Counted from the stretch's first letter, positions 1 through 8,652 are shown. The stretch: DNA of 64,000 nt from Myxococcales bacterium (GCA_016794505.1 JAEUJZ010000137.1:124001-188000), one strand, 5' to 3'. Notes: a model not told the origin generated them from the letters alone. Numbers and translations are program-made.

Positions 1-236
1 ACGCCCGCGATGAAGTTGGCGGAATACACCACTCCAGCTAGGAACTCGCCATCGTCGGGATACGGACTGCAGGCCGCCGTCGATAGAGCGACGGAGCCAA
101 GCAGCCAGCCCACAGGAGGCCACACGCGTGACCGAGACGTTCGGAAACGACTCTCCGCTCTGTCCGCTGGCGGTCGCAGACGCCGCAGTGGTGGATGAAC
201 ATTCGCCCCGCCAACCGACGGAGAACTGGATCGCAT
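1..236 (-). CDS. Partial lipoprotein gene (N-terminus only; runs off left edge)
   Basis: Reading the minus strand from an ATG at 236 gives an open frame that continues past base 1. Its central part is a typical lipoprotein signal: a hydrophobic stretch (GWLLGSVALSTAAC) with lipobox TAAC, followed by an acidic mature start (SPYPDDGEFLAGVVY). GC-rich third positions after the cysteine look coding. The first ~37 residues are Arg/Pro-rich and poor as coding sequence, so the true start may be the GTG at 125, just before the hydrophobic segment. The gene is divergent from the Ala/Pro/Lys-rich gene at 494. The function cannot be told from about 25 mature residues. Confidence 0.5.
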   Translation of the reverse strand, partial: MRSSSPSVGGANVHPPLRRLRPPADRAESRFRTSRSRVWPPVGWLLGSVALSTAACSPYPDDGEFLAGVVYSANFIAG

Positions 237-493
237 GACCGTGCCTGACATTGGGGCGGAATATTCCTAAAGGTCAGGCGGACTTGGCAAGCGAGAAACT
301 CAGCCGGGGAGCCCGAGCCTGCGATTCCGGGTGCGCAGCGCCTTCCCTGCCCTCGCCCCGGCCCCCGCCCCTGGCGTCGCTGCCGCCTCTCGGGAACCAG
401 ACGCGCTCGCCGCGACTTCGATCTGCGCTGCCCAGCCCACCCCTCACACGGAGATGTGCTTGCACTGACCCGTCGAATGCGAGAACCTGAACC
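237..493. other. Divergent intergenic region, no gene seen
   Basis: This region separates the left-edge lipoprotein gene from the gene at 494. It includes the 10-base palindrome GGAATATTCC near 257 and flanking CCTGAC/GTCAGG half sites around 244-278, which might be regulatory. Short open frames here lack coding-like third-position bias. No recognisable -35/-10 pair or terminator was found. Confidence 0.4.
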
Positions 494-2320
494 ATGATGC
501 CTCCTTCTATGCCCCCGTCGTCCCCCAGCGCTGCGGACTTGCGTGCCTTGCGGGCGCGCCTTTTGGAAAAGCTCGGTGCGGTCAAGGCGTACTTTGAAGC
601 CACCAGCATCAACCTGAACCTGCGCTCGCCTTACTGGGGGGCGTTTGATGCCCTGCGTCGAAACCAGCCGCTGGCCGAGTCGTTTGTCAGCGATCTGCAG
701 CAGCTGATCGCGTTTATCGACAACGACCTGGTACCCGCCCTGAGCAGCCCGCCAGGAGCCGCCGCGAGTGCGTCGCAGCCAGCGCCTGCCACGTCGGCCT
801 GGCGTTCCAGCGATCCGGTGCCGAGTGCAGCCGGATCCAGCTCGATCAACGACGAGCAGACACGGCTCTTGACCGATCTCGCGATCGAGCCTCGACGGGA
901 GCTACCGGGGGCGCGTCCCGCATCGCGTGGCCTGGCTGCGCCGATCATCGATCTGGATGCCCGGCCTGAGCCGCGCCGACGGTCCGACGAAGCGCGAGCT
1001 GCCTTTCTGCCCGAGTTTGACGTCGAGACATCCCCGATCGAGCGCCTGCCTGAGCCTGCCGCCGTGCGCTCCGCACCCGCCGTAAACGAGCGTGGAAGAA
1101 CATCGACTGCCTCAGAGAAGAACCGGAAAGCGCCACCGGCTGCTCCCACCACGCCGGCAGCGCCCGCCGCAGCGCCCGTCGCACCACCGGCCATCCCGCC
1201 GAGTGCTGCTGAGCCCGTTCTGTCCGCCCGCGCCGCCGCGCTAATGGCCGTCGTCGCGCCCGAGACGCCCTCGCGCAGTGAAGGCACGACCGCACCCAGC
1301 GGGGCCAGACCCTCGCAGCTGCACAAGATCATCTCGCTGCCGGCGGTGCCGCAGGCTTCCTCGATCGTCACGTCCGTCGCGGCTTCCAGCCCACCTGCGC
1401 GACCTTCGACGCAGCACAAGATCATCAGCGCAGAGAGCCAGCCCTCGCCCCCCGCAGCAGCTACGCAGTCCACACATGCAAGCACTGGGGGAACCGCGCA
1501 TACTTCAGCTCCTGCCTATCGCCCGTCCCAGGCCATAAAGCCCATCAGCGCCGCCGAATCGACGCCTGCGGTCCCTGCCCACGCGGTAAGCCCCGCGCCG
1601 AGCAAGCCCGATGTCCGCCCCAGCAAGCCGGCCAGCCCCGACGGAGCAAGCCGACATTCGGTTGAAAACAAGCCGACGCAAAGCGCCGCGAGTACACCCC
1701 CTGGCAGCCCCAGCGCGGCCCTGGCCGCCCCGATCCCAGTGAGTCGTGCCGCGACCGTAAGCGGCAAGCCCGAATCGAGTGTGGATGCAGCAAGCAAAGC
1801 CACAGCCGGCAAGCCGGTGAGCACCACGACTGCTGCTAGCAAGCCCGCGGCAGAAAAACCCAGCGTCGCGAAGCCCAGCCCCGAGCCTGCTGCCAGCAAG
1901 CCCGCGGCAGAAAAGCTCGTCGCAGCCAAGTCGTCGACAGAAAAGCCCAGCCCGCTGAAGCCCGCGGCAGAAAAAACCGCAGCAGAAAAACTCGCGGCGC
2001 AAACCGCAGCCAAGGCCGCCCCCGCGCCCTCACCGACCCCTGTTCAGACCAGCCCAGCGGCAGCCGCCAAGCCCATTGCCACCTCGGCTGCCGTTCCGGC
2101 TGGCAAAGCCATCGCGGTGGCCAAGCCCGCGGCGGACAAGGGACCGGCCAAGGTCGCCGTCGCAGCCAAGCCAGCCGCGATCGCGCAGAAACCGACGGGC
2201 CCGGCCAAGGCAAAGAAGGCGCTGCAGTTCGACGAATCGGACGTCGCGCAGCCTCAGACCAACGAATCCCCGTCCCAGTTCTTCCGCCTGCTGGATGCCC
2301 GCCTAGACGACGAAGAATAG
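494..2320 (+). CDS. Ala/Pro/Lys-rich low-complexity protein
   Basis: 608 residues from ATG. No family recognised. The N-terminal ~85 residues look folded and alpha-helical (LRALRARLLEKLGAVKAYFE; an aromatic patch NLRSPYWGAF; an amphipathic helix ending in FIDNDLVPAL). A Pro/Ala/Ser linker of over 450 residues follows. Its second half carries degenerate KPAAEKP/SKPAAEK repeats resembling histone-H1-like or TonB-like extended tails. A short motif, HKIIS, recurs three times in the middle. The C-terminal ~30 residues turn acidic and are probably structured (QFDESDVA, SQFFRLLDARLDDEE). No signal peptide or membrane helix is seen, so it is probably cytoplasmic. It lies about 110 bases upstream of ruvB on the same strand. 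A linker that spaces two small terminal domains is an inference. Confidence 0.75.
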   Translation: MMPPSMPPSSPSAADLRALRARLLEKLGAVKAYFEATSINLNLRSPYWGAFDALRRNQPLAESFVSDLQQLIAFIDNDLVPALSSPPGAAASASQPAPATSAWRSSDPVPSAAGSSSINDEQTRLLTDLAIEPRRELPGARPASRGLAAPIIDLDARPEPRRRSDEARAAFLPEFDVETSPIERLPEPAAVRSAPAVNERGRTSTASEKNRKAPPAAPTTPAAPAAAPVAPPAIPPSAAEPVLSARAAALMAVVAPETPSRSEGTTAPSGARPSQLHKIISLPAVPQASSIVTSVAASSPPARPSTQHKIISAESQPSPPAAATQSTHASTGGTAHTSAPAYRPSQAIKPISAAESTPAVPAHAVSPAPSKPDVRPSKPASPDGASRHSVENKPTQSAASTPPGSPSAALAAPIPVSRAATVSGKPESSVDAASKATAGKPVSTTTAASKPAAEKPSVAKPSPEPAASKPAAEKLVAAKSSTEKPSPLKPAAEKTAAEKLAAQTAAKAAPAPSPTPVQTSPAAAAKPIATSAAVPAGKAIAVAKPAADKGPAKVAVAAKPAAIAQKPTGPAKAKKALQFDESDVAQPQTNESPSQFFRLLDARLDDEE

Positions 2321-2429
2321 GCCCGCAGCGCGATCCTTCTCGCCCCCGGCTGTCAACCCTGCGCCCTCGGCTCGTACCACTCGCGCAGTTCTTTTTGTCG
2401 CCGTGCGGGCCTGTGGCACAGTGCGAACC

Positions 2430-3578
2430 ATGCCACGCAAACGCCATGTCGAGCCGTCGCAGGACGCGTCTGGCCCACTGCCCATCACGCACAGTGGCCC
2501 CGTCGCTGTGCCTGCCGCGCGCTCAGAGGGGGCACCGTCCCGCCTGCCCGATTTGGATCCGTCTGCCGCGCACCGCGAGGACCCGTTTGATGCGGCCCTG
2601 CGTCCGCGCAGCTTCGACGAGTACATCGGCCAGCACAAAGTTGTCGACAACCTCAAGGTCTTTGTCGAGGCAGCCCGCCGACGAGGCGAAGCACTGGACC
2701 ACGTCCTGTTCTGCGGTCCGCCTGGCTTGGGCAAGACGACGCTCGCCCACCTGATCGCCACCGCGCTCGGTGTCAACCTGCGGCCCGTCGGTGCGCCCGC
2801 CATCGAACACAAGGGCACCCTAGCCAGCTATCTGACGAGCTTGGGCGAGCGTGACGTGCTGTTCATCGACGAGATCCACCGCCTGCAGCCGGTCGTCGAA
2901 GAGTATCTGTACCCCGCGATGGAGGACTATCGCATCGAGATCCCCGTCGGAGAAGGCCCGGCGGCGCAGCTGATTCACATGAAGCTGCCGCGCTTCACCT
3001 TGGCGGGTGCCACGACGCGCACCGGCCTTTTGACCTCGCCGCTGCGCGACCGCTTCGGCATCGTGCTACGCCTCGACTACTACGCTCCGAGTGAGCTCGC
3101 CGAGATCGTCGCGCGCTCGGCCGATCGCATGGGCATCCGCATTCGTCGCGAGGCCTGCTTGGTCATCGGCCAGCGTGCTCGCGGCACGCCGCGCATCGCC
3201 AACCGTCTTTTGCGCCGCGTTCGCGACTTTGCCGAGGTGGCCGGCGCCCGCGAGCTTCTGCCGCAAACCACCGGAGAGTGGCTATCGCGCTTGGGTGTCG
3301 ATGCGCTCGGGCTCGACGATATGGATCGCTCGCTTCTGCGCGGACTCATCGAGCGCTTCGATGGGGGGCCCGTCGGTATCGAGTCCCTCGCCTCTGCCGT
3401 CGCGGAGGAGTCCGATACGCTGGAAGACGTCTACGAGCCCTACTTGATCCAAGAGGGCTTCATCATGCGCACGCCGCGCGGACGCGTTGCGACACGACGC
3501 GCATACGAGCACCTGGGCCTAAAGCCCCGCGATCCCGCCGCCCGCACCGGCAGCCTCTTTCCCGAGTACGAAGGCTAG
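2430..3578 (+). CDS. ruvB: Holliday junction branch-migration helicase RuvB
   Basis: RuvB is the hexameric AAA+ motor that, with RuvA and RuvC, drives Holliday-junction branch migration in recombinational repair. Diagnostic features are Walker A GPPGLGKTTLAH, Walker B DVLFIDEIHRL, the stretch VVEEYLYPAMEDYRIEI, sensor 1 GATTRTGLLTSPLRDRFGI and a C-terminal winged-helix ending YLIQEGFIMRTPRGR. The ATG at 2430 is preferred over an in-frame GTG at 2403. It gives 382 residues, longer than the usual ~340 because of an N-terminal extension of about 40 polar residues. ruvA and ruvC are not adjacent. The gene ends just before an AT-rich stretch and faces the convergent hydrolase/ligase fusion gene. 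Confidence 0.97.
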   Translation: MPRKRHVEPSQDASGPLPITHSGPVAVPAARSEGAPSRLPDLDPSAAHREDPFDAALRPRSFDEYIGQHKVVDNLKVFVEAARRRGEALDHVLFCGPPGLGKTTLAHLIATALGVNLRPVGAPAIEHKGTLASYLTSLGERDVLFIDEIHRLQPVVEEYLYPAMEDYRIEIPVGEGPAAQLIHMKLPRFTLAGATTRTGLLTSPLRDRFGIVLRLDYYAPSELAEIVARSADRMGIRIRREACLVIGQRARGTPRIANRLLRRVRDFAEVAGARELLPQTTGEWLSRLGVDALGLDDMDRSLLRGLIERFDGGPVGIESLASAVAEESDTLEDVYEPYLIQEGFIMRTPRGRVATRRAYEHLGLKPRDPAARTGSLFPEYEG

Positions 3579-3589
3579 AAGCCAGTGAA

Positions 3590-3700
3590 GTCGCTCATTA
3601 ATAAATCAAAATAAATAGGCACGTAATTTTATTACCATAAAAATTTCGCTATATATTTGTAAATTTTGATTTTTATATTGAATCATTGTTTACCCCTTCC
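3590..3700. other. AT-rich intergenic island between convergent genes
   Basis: About 110 bases of strongly AT-rich sequence in a high-GC window, between the 3' ends of ruvB and the fusion gene. It contains an imperfect inverted repeat (AAATTT near 3641-3646 and AAATTTT at 3661-3667) and runs of T and A that could serve as a bidirectional terminator. No gene is visible. Confidence 0.45.
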
Positions 3701-3751
3701 TCCCGCAGTCTGTGAGCAGGGGCTCGGCGCGGCGTGTACTGCCGATGGTCG

Positions 3752-6700
3752 CTAAAGTGTCGCGGGATCGATGGCCTCGGGGCGCTCGATGCGCACGTAC
3801 GTTCGCGCTCGGACATCGCGCAGAAAGATCGGGCCGGTGCGCGCCGTGTCAATGCCGTCTGCGATCAACCCCTGCTTTTTTATCTTCAGCGTGTCGGTGG
3901 TCGGCAGGTCTTGCACGATGCGAATGAAGCGCGGGCAGGCGGGCTGCGGCAAGTCGCGCTCGCACACCGCGTACAGCGCCTGCACATCCAGCGTGGCTCC
4001 GCTGCGCAGCTGGATCGCCGCCATGCCCGCGCGTCCTTCCTGGCCCGGCACGCGCACGCCATAGACCGCCGACAGCGCCACACCCGGCAGTTGGTTGATC
4101 ACGCTCTCGACCTGTTCGGTCGATACGTTTTCCCCTTTCCAGCGGAAGGTATCGCCCACGCGATCGACAAACCAGAAGTCACCATCGGCGTCTTCGCGCA
4201 ACAGATCGCCGCTGACAAACCAGGCATCGCCGCGGCGCTGCACGTCCCGCAAGATCTTGCGCTCGGTGGCCTGCGAGTCGGTGTAGCCATCGAACGCCGA
4301 CAGCGGATTGTGCGCGCTGATCTCGACGAGCAGCATGCCCGGCTGACCGCTCTCGGCCCCCTGCACAAAGCCGCGATCATCGCGCACATAGTCTTGCCGT
4401 ACCGGGTCGTACTGAGCGAGCAGCGTTCGCACCAAGCCAAACGGCACCCGACCGATCGAGCCGATCTTTTCGCCGGTCAAGTTGACCATCAGGCCGTTGC
4501 CCTCCGTCGAGCCATAGAATTCGAGGACGCTGACCTTGCCAAAGCGCTGCAAGAGCTCGCGCCACACATCGGCGCGCAGCCCATTGCCGACGAACAAGCG
4601 CACGGCGTGGCTCTTTTCCAGCGGCGAAGGCGGCGCGGCGACCAGATACCGGCACATCTCGCCGACGTAGAACACGACCGTGGCACCGACGCGCCGCACG
4701 TCTTCCCAGAAACGGCTGGTGGAAAAGCGCGGCGCGATGGCGAGGCGGCTGCCGGCGACCAGCGCTCCGCCTACGGCGAGAAAAAGCCCGGTGCCGTGAT
4801 GCAACGGCAAGCTGCAGTACACCGTGTCGGTCGGAGTCAACGCGCAGCCTGCGCTGGCCGCGACGGCCGCCATGACAAAGCGGCGGTTGCTGATGCGCGC
4901 GGCCTTGGGCTTTCCCGTGGTACCCGACGTAAACAGCAAGCAGGCAAGGTCGGCGGCACAGCCTGGGTTTGCTGTCAGGTCGCTGGGCCAGTCGGCGCGC
5001 AGGCCATCCAGCGACACACCGTCCTCGGCGTCAAGCGCCGTCTGTGATGCCCGATCTGGCGGGCCCGATCCGATCAGCAGTCGCCGCAGTCCCCCGGTAT
5101 CACGACGCGCGTGGCTGGGGGGACCCAGGATCAGATCCCGCACGCCCGTGACCGTCAGCGCGTGTGAAAACGCCACGCCCTGCGCCTGCGGGTTGAACAC
5201 CACCGCGACCGCTCCCAAGCGACTGAGCGCCGCCAGCGCGGTCAGACAGTCTGGGTGGTTGTCCATCAGCAGACCGACGAGCTGCTTGGGTCGCACACCG
5301 CTGGCGTATAGCGCCGCGGCAATCTGCGTCACACGCTGGTTGGCCTCGGAATACGAATACGCGCGCTGTTCCCACAAGACAAAGGTCTGCTGCGGCAGCG
5401 CCCGCGCCTGCTGTTCCAGCAAGCGACCGATCGAAAGCGCAGCCCCATCCCAAAATGGCGCCAACGAAACCAGGTGCGGAAGCTGCCAGCGCGTCCAGCG
5501 TGCCGCGCCGCTTAGCGACAGCCCAAGCCGGCTCGCGGTCTGCCACAGCGACCGCTGTACGGCATGCGCCAGCGGACTCAGACTCGACGGTTCACGATCG
5601 CTCTGGCGCGGACCGAGCACGTCGCTGCCCATCGTCGGCTGCAAAAGTGGCGAGTCGGTCTGCCGGCCTGGCTTGCCTTGCACCCAGGCATGCAGTCGAG
5701 GAAAGACCTCGTCGCGCGCTTTGGTCCCGACGATCAGGCCCAGGTGTCCGGTGTCGATCGCAAAGCCCACGACATCGTCGTGCGGCACAACCTTGGACAC
5801 CGCGTGAACGCTGGCCGGACGCGCGAACTGATCGCGGCGGCCGACGAAATAAAGGACCGGCACCGAGATGTCGGTCATCGACACCGTGCGGCCCGCCACC
5901 ACCAAGCCGCCCGTCAGAAGGCGGTTGTGGACGATGAACTCTTCGACAAAAGCGCGCAGCGCTGGGCTCGGCCAGGCGATAAAGCCCTCTCCTCCCAGAA
6001 ATCGCCGAGCAGGTTCCAGACGCTTTAGAGCTTCCTCATCGTCGATGAAGCGCAGCATCTCAACGAAGTGCTTCAGCTCTTGCCGCGGGCTGGCCAGCTT
6101 AAAGACCCAGCTACTCAAGCGCGCCGGAACCGGTGGCACGTGCGCCGTCACACCGCGGATAAAGTCCACGCCCGCGTGCATGACATTGGAAAACACGCCG
6201 CGATGCAGCGGGGCCGGCAGGTTGCGCAAGAAGTCCACCGGGCTGCCCATCGTGATCAAAGATGCAATTCCCTTGCATTTTCGAAACGCCGCCGCCTGGT
6301 ACACAAACATCCCGCCCTGCGAGTAGCCAAGCAGATGCACCGCGGCCTGCGTCTGCGCCGAAATATCGTCGACGGCACGGCTGACCGACAGGATGTGATC
6401 AACGAGATCTTTTTGCAGCGCGGCAGCCTGCTCGTCACTGCCATCGGTCTTCCGCGCCGGATCCTTTGCGCCCGGCACGCCAAAGTCGATGACAAAGACC
6501 TCGTGCCCATGCTCGCGCAGCCACAGCACCAGGCTGAGATCTGGAGCCATGTCATAGATCTCGGCCGTGACCATCAGCGGCGGCACCAGCAGAAACGTCG
6601 CACCGCGTGTCGCGCCGGCAGCTGGCTGAGTCCGCTCGCCCAGCTCGTGGCCATAGTGCCGCAGCGTGTAGTGCGCGGTCTGTTTCACCACGCGATACGC

Positions 6701-6835
6701 CGTCTGATACGGCGCGGTGAAGCGATTGCCGCTCACCAAGCGAGCAATGTTGCGAAGGCTGGTCTGGGCTCGTCGGGCCCGTCGGCGCACCTGCCGAAGA
6801 GGCGGTTCCATAAGGCACATCCACTGCGGCCGCAC
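3752..6835 (-). CDS. Alpha/beta-hydrolase (PHA-synthase-like) fused to FATP-type acyl-CoA synthetase
   Basis: 1027 residues from a GTG at 6835; ATGs at 6820 and 6811 are alternatives. Residues ~80-390 form an alpha/beta hydrolase related to the PhaC/PHA-synthase group, with nucleophile elbow GYSQGG and a late DTGHLGLIVG histidine region. The nucleophile is Ser, whereas true PHA synthases use Cys, so a lipase/esterase or acyltransferase role fits better. Residues ~470-1010 form an AMP-binding acyl-CoA ligase: P-loop FTSGTTGKPKAA, then EFYGSTEGN and GDTFRWKGENVST, the latter typical of the FATP/very-long-chain acyl-CoA synthetase (SLC27/ACSVL) group. The fusion may release an acyl chain and activate it to acyl-CoA (inference). 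It lies 112 bases downstream of the COG0523 gene in the same direction. A copy of the regional palindrome sits inside it at 6262-6278. Confidence 0.88.
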   Translation of the reverse strand: MRPQWMCLMEPPLRQVRRRARRAQTSLRNIARLVSGNRFTAPYQTAYRVVKQTAHYTLRHYGHELGERTQPAAGATRGATFLLVPPLMVTAEIYDMAPDLSLVLWLREHGHEVFVIDFGVPGAKDPARKTDGSDEQAAALQKDLVDHILSVSRAVDDISAQTQAAVHLLGYSQGGMFVYQAAAFRKCKGIASLITMGSPVDFLRNLPAPLHRGVFSNVMHAGVDFIRGVTAHVPPVPARLSSWVFKLASPRQELKHFVEMLRFIDDEEALKRLEPARRFLGGEGFIAWPSPALRAFVEEFIVHNRLLTGGLVVAGRTVSMTDISVPVLYFVGRRDQFARPASVHAVSKVVPHDDVVGFAIDTGHLGLIVGTKARDEVFPRLHAWVQGKPGRQTDSPLLQPTMGSDVLGPRQSDREPSSLSPLAHAVQRSLWQTASRLGLSLSGAARWTRWQLPHLVSLAPFWDGAALSIGRLLEQQARALPQQTFVLWEQRAYSYSEANQRVTQIAAALYASGVRPKQLVGLLMDNHPDCLTALAALSRLGAVAVVFNPQAQGVAFSHALTVTGVRDLILGPPSHARRDTGGLRRLLIGSGPPDRASQTALDAEDGVSLDGLRADWPSDLTANPGCAADLACLLFTSGTTGKPKAARISNRRFVMAAVAASAGCALTPTDTVYCSLPLHHGTGLFLAVGGALVAGSRLAIAPRFSTSRFWEDVRRVGATVVFYVGEMCRYLVAAPPSPLEKSHAVRLFVGNGLRADVWRELLQRFGKVSVLEFYGSTEGNGLMVNLTGEKIGSIGRVPFGLVRTLLAQYDPVRQDYVRDDRGFVQGAESGQPGMLLVEISAHNPLSAFDGYTDSQATERKILRDVQRRGDAWFVSGDLLREDADGDFWFVDRVGDTFRWKGENVSTEQVESVINQLPGVALSAVYGVRVPGQEGRAGMAAIQLRSGATLDVQALYAVCERDLPQPACPRFIRIVQDLPTTDTLKIKKQGLIADGIDTARTGPIFLRDVRARTYVRIERPEAIDPATL
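6262..6278. promoter_or_regulatory. Intragenic copy of the ATGCAA-N5-TTGCAT palindrome
   Basis: ATGCAA TTCCC TTGCAT, a perfect match to the regional motif but inside the hydrolase domain of the fusion gene, over codons for KGIAS. It may be a real internal operator, a roadblock site, or chance. Confidence 0.4.
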
Positions 6836-6947
6836 GATGGGCCGAACGGCTCCAGCCTACCGCGGCGTGGGGGTGCGTGACGAGCCTTCTGCAGCCGCTC
6901 TATGCCAGACGACGCGGCCGCCGCGACGCGGGGCAACCGAAGCCAGC

Positions 6948-8186
6948 CTAGCCCACTGACACGGGCTCGCTTGCCTGCCCACCTACGCCACTGTCGTCGC
7001 TGTCATCGTTCCATGGCGCCAAAGGATCGGGAAAGCGCAGCCATGCCGTGGGACCACGCCGCCACTCGGCATCGGTCAGCAAGCACGCATCCAAACCAGC
7101 CCGCAGGGCTGCCTCGTCCATGGCGATGCCGATAAGGACGATCTCCTGCCGACGATCGCCGAATTCCCCGTCCATAGCGCGCTCGATCTGAGCGCGCTCC
7201 TCAGGATCGCTGGGCCACTCATCCCGGTGTGTCGCGGCCCACCAAGTACCGCCTGCTTCCAAGCTGCACGTGACGCCGGCTTGCGACCACAGACCGACCC
7301 AGTCAGGACGCGTCGCCAACCACAAGAAGCCTTTCGATCGCAGCACGCCCGGCCACTCCTTCTGGACAAATGCGGCAAAGCGGGCCGGATGAAAAGGGCG
7401 ACGGGCGCGATAGACAAAGCTTGCGATGCCGTACTCGACGGTCTCTGGCACGTGCTCGCCGCGCATCTCTTGCAACCAGCCCGGAGCCGTGGCCGCGCGT
7501 TCGAAATCAAAGCGGCCGGTGTTCAAGATCGACTGCAGCGGCACCTGGCCCCGCGTCGATCGAAGCAGCAGCGCCCCAGGGTTTAGGTGTCGCAGGATGC
7601 CTTCCAAGCGCGCCGCTTCGACATCGCTTAGCAGGTCGACTTTGTTCAGCACCAGGACATCAGCGAACTCGACTTGCTCGATCAGCAAGTCGACCACATC
7701 GCGCTCGTCTTCCTCGCCCAGCGCAAGCGAGCGAGCGGCCAAGCTGTCGCCGCTGCCATAGTCGTCCAGGAAGTTCCTGCCATCGACGACGGTGACCATC
7801 GTATCCAGGCGCGCCACATTGGACAGCGAGGCACCTTCCCCATCGGCGAACGTGAAGGTCTCGGCAACGGGCATCGGCTCTGAAATACCGGTCGATTCGA
7901 TCAGCAGGTAATCAAAGCGCCCTGCCTTGGCCAGGCTCGCAACCTCGGTGAGCAGATCCTCGCGCAGTGTGCAGCAGATGCAACCATTTTGCATCTCGAT
8001 CAGTTTGGCTTCCGTACGCTTTAGCCCTCCTGATTTCACAAGCTGCGCGTCGATGTTGATCTCGCTCATGTCGTTTACGATCACTGCGACGCGCAGACCT
8101 TCCTTGTTGTTGAGCACGTGGTTCAGCAGCGTGGTCTTGCCGGCCCCCAGAAACCCCGAAAGCACCGTAACAGGCAGCTTGTTCAT
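6948..8186 (-). CDS. COG0523 GTPase, ZigA-like zinc metallochaperone
   Basis: 412 residues from the ATG at 8186; an upstream in-frame ATG at 8198 and GTG at 8249 are less likely. CobW/COG0523 proteins are G3E P-loop GTPases that insert or traffic metals. Seen here: Walker A GFLGAGKTTLL, the metal-binding motif NGCICC (the CxCC signature) at ~65, EST-G switch residues and NKVD for guanine. The C-terminal CobW_C domain has VLRSKGFLWLATRPD and a Trp-rich segment typical of the long ZigA/YciC subgroup linked to zinc starvation. It follows the L28 gene by 25 bases in one transcription unit. A copy of the regional palindrome overlaps the CICC codons (7978-7994). Zinc is inferred from context; cobalt or another metal is not excluded. 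Confidence 0.92.
   Translation of the reverse strand: MNKLPVTVLSGFLGAGKTTLLNHVLNNKEGLRVAVIVNDMSEINIDAQLVKSGGLKRTEAKLIEMQNGCICCTLREDLLTEVASLAKAGRFDYLLIESTGISEPMPVAETFTFADGEGASLSNVARLDTMVTVVDGRNFLDDYGSGDSLAARSLALGEEDERDVVDLLIEQVEFADVLVLNKVDLLSDVEAARLEGILRHLNPGALLLRSTRGQVPLQSILNTGRFDFERAATAPGWLQEMRGEHVPETVEYGIASFVYRARRPFHPARFAAFVQKEWPGVLRSKGFLWLATRPDWVGLWSQAGVTCSLEAGGTWWAATHRDEWPSDPEERAQIERAMDGEFGDRRQEIVLIGIAMDEAALRAGLDACLLTDAEWRRGPTAWLRFPDPLAPWNDDSDDSGVGGQASEPVSVG
7978..7994. promoter_or_regulatory. Intragenic copy of the palindrome at the CICC codons
   Basis: ATGCAA CCATT TTGCAT on the plus strand; on the coding strand it spells the MQNGCI codons. The conserved protein motif forces part of it, and the second COG0523 gene (12672-14012) encodes the same motif without making the palindrome. 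The match may therefore be fortuitous. Confidence 0.3.
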
Positions 8187-8211
8187 TTGCGCAGCCATTC
8201 GCGGTGACAAG

Positions 8212-8472
8212 CTAGCGAGCCATCTTCGGCGCGTTCGTCGCTTCGCCACGTAGGATCAGGCCTTCGGCCAAGATCGCGTCGACCCCTTTGCGATCGATCG
8301 TCCGCATCGCTCGCGTCGACACCAAAAGCGTGATGTAACGCCGCTGCTTTTCAGACCAGAAGCGCTTCTTTTGCAGGTTGGGAAGCTGGCGATGCTTGCT
8401 CTTGATGTTCGAGTGCGAGACACGATTTCCCGTCAGGGGTCTCTTGCCTGTGACTTGGCAGCGCTTGGACAT
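8212..8472 (-). CDS. rpmB: Ribosomal protein bL28, cysteine-poor (non-zinc) type
   Basis: 86 residues, the usual length. MSKRCQVTGKRPLTGNRVSH and the RFWSEKQRRYITL-VST-AMRTIDRKG core match E. coli-type L28. Only one cysteine is present, so the paired CxxC motifs of zinc-ribbon L28 are missing; this is the form that does not need zinc. In several bacteria such paralogues are switched on by Zur during zinc starvation, sparing ribosomal zinc. The tight linkage to a COG0523 GTPase (25 bases downstream) and an operator at 8636-8652 fit that picture. Whether this is the only L28 gene in the genome cannot be told here. Confidence 0.95.
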   Translation of the reverse strand: MSKRCQVTGKRPLTGNRVSHSNIKSKHRQLPNLQKKRFWSEKQRRYITLLVSTRAMRTIDRKGVDAILAEGLILRGEATNAPKMAR

Positions 8473-8635
8473 GAAGATCCTCCGTGTTGATCAACTGCGA
8501 ACAGCGGGGTGGCGACGAGGCCGTTGCGGCTTCATCGATCCTGATCGTGATGGTTGTGCTGGTTCGGCAGTGCGAAGCCCAGCCCGATCTTGCTTCCCGT
8601 TGATGTCGCTTTGCTCGACCTACATCCGACATCAA

Positions 8636-8652
8636 ATGCAACCCATTTGCAT
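8636..8652. promoter_or_regulatory. Operator-like palindrome upstream of rpmB-COG0523
   Basis: ATGCAA CCCAT TTGCAT; perfect 6-base arms with a 5-base spacer, AT-rich outside. It belongs to the nine-member family confined to 6.2-15.1 kb. Likely binding site of a dimeric, probably Zur/Fur-type, repressor (inference). Confidence 0.7.

Noticed and set aside
10..198. Open frame of about 60 residues on the plus strand at the left edge
   Set aside because: Weak third-position bias, no ribosome-binding site, and it lies opposite the better-supported lipoprotein gene on the minus strand.
274..612. 112-residue frame on the minus strand
   Set aside because: Overlaps the start of the Ala/Pro/Lys-rich gene and has no family or signal features.
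8351..8641. 96-residue minus-strand frame between L28 and its operator
   Set aside because: It overlaps rpmB in another frame and starts inside the operator; composition is shadow-like.
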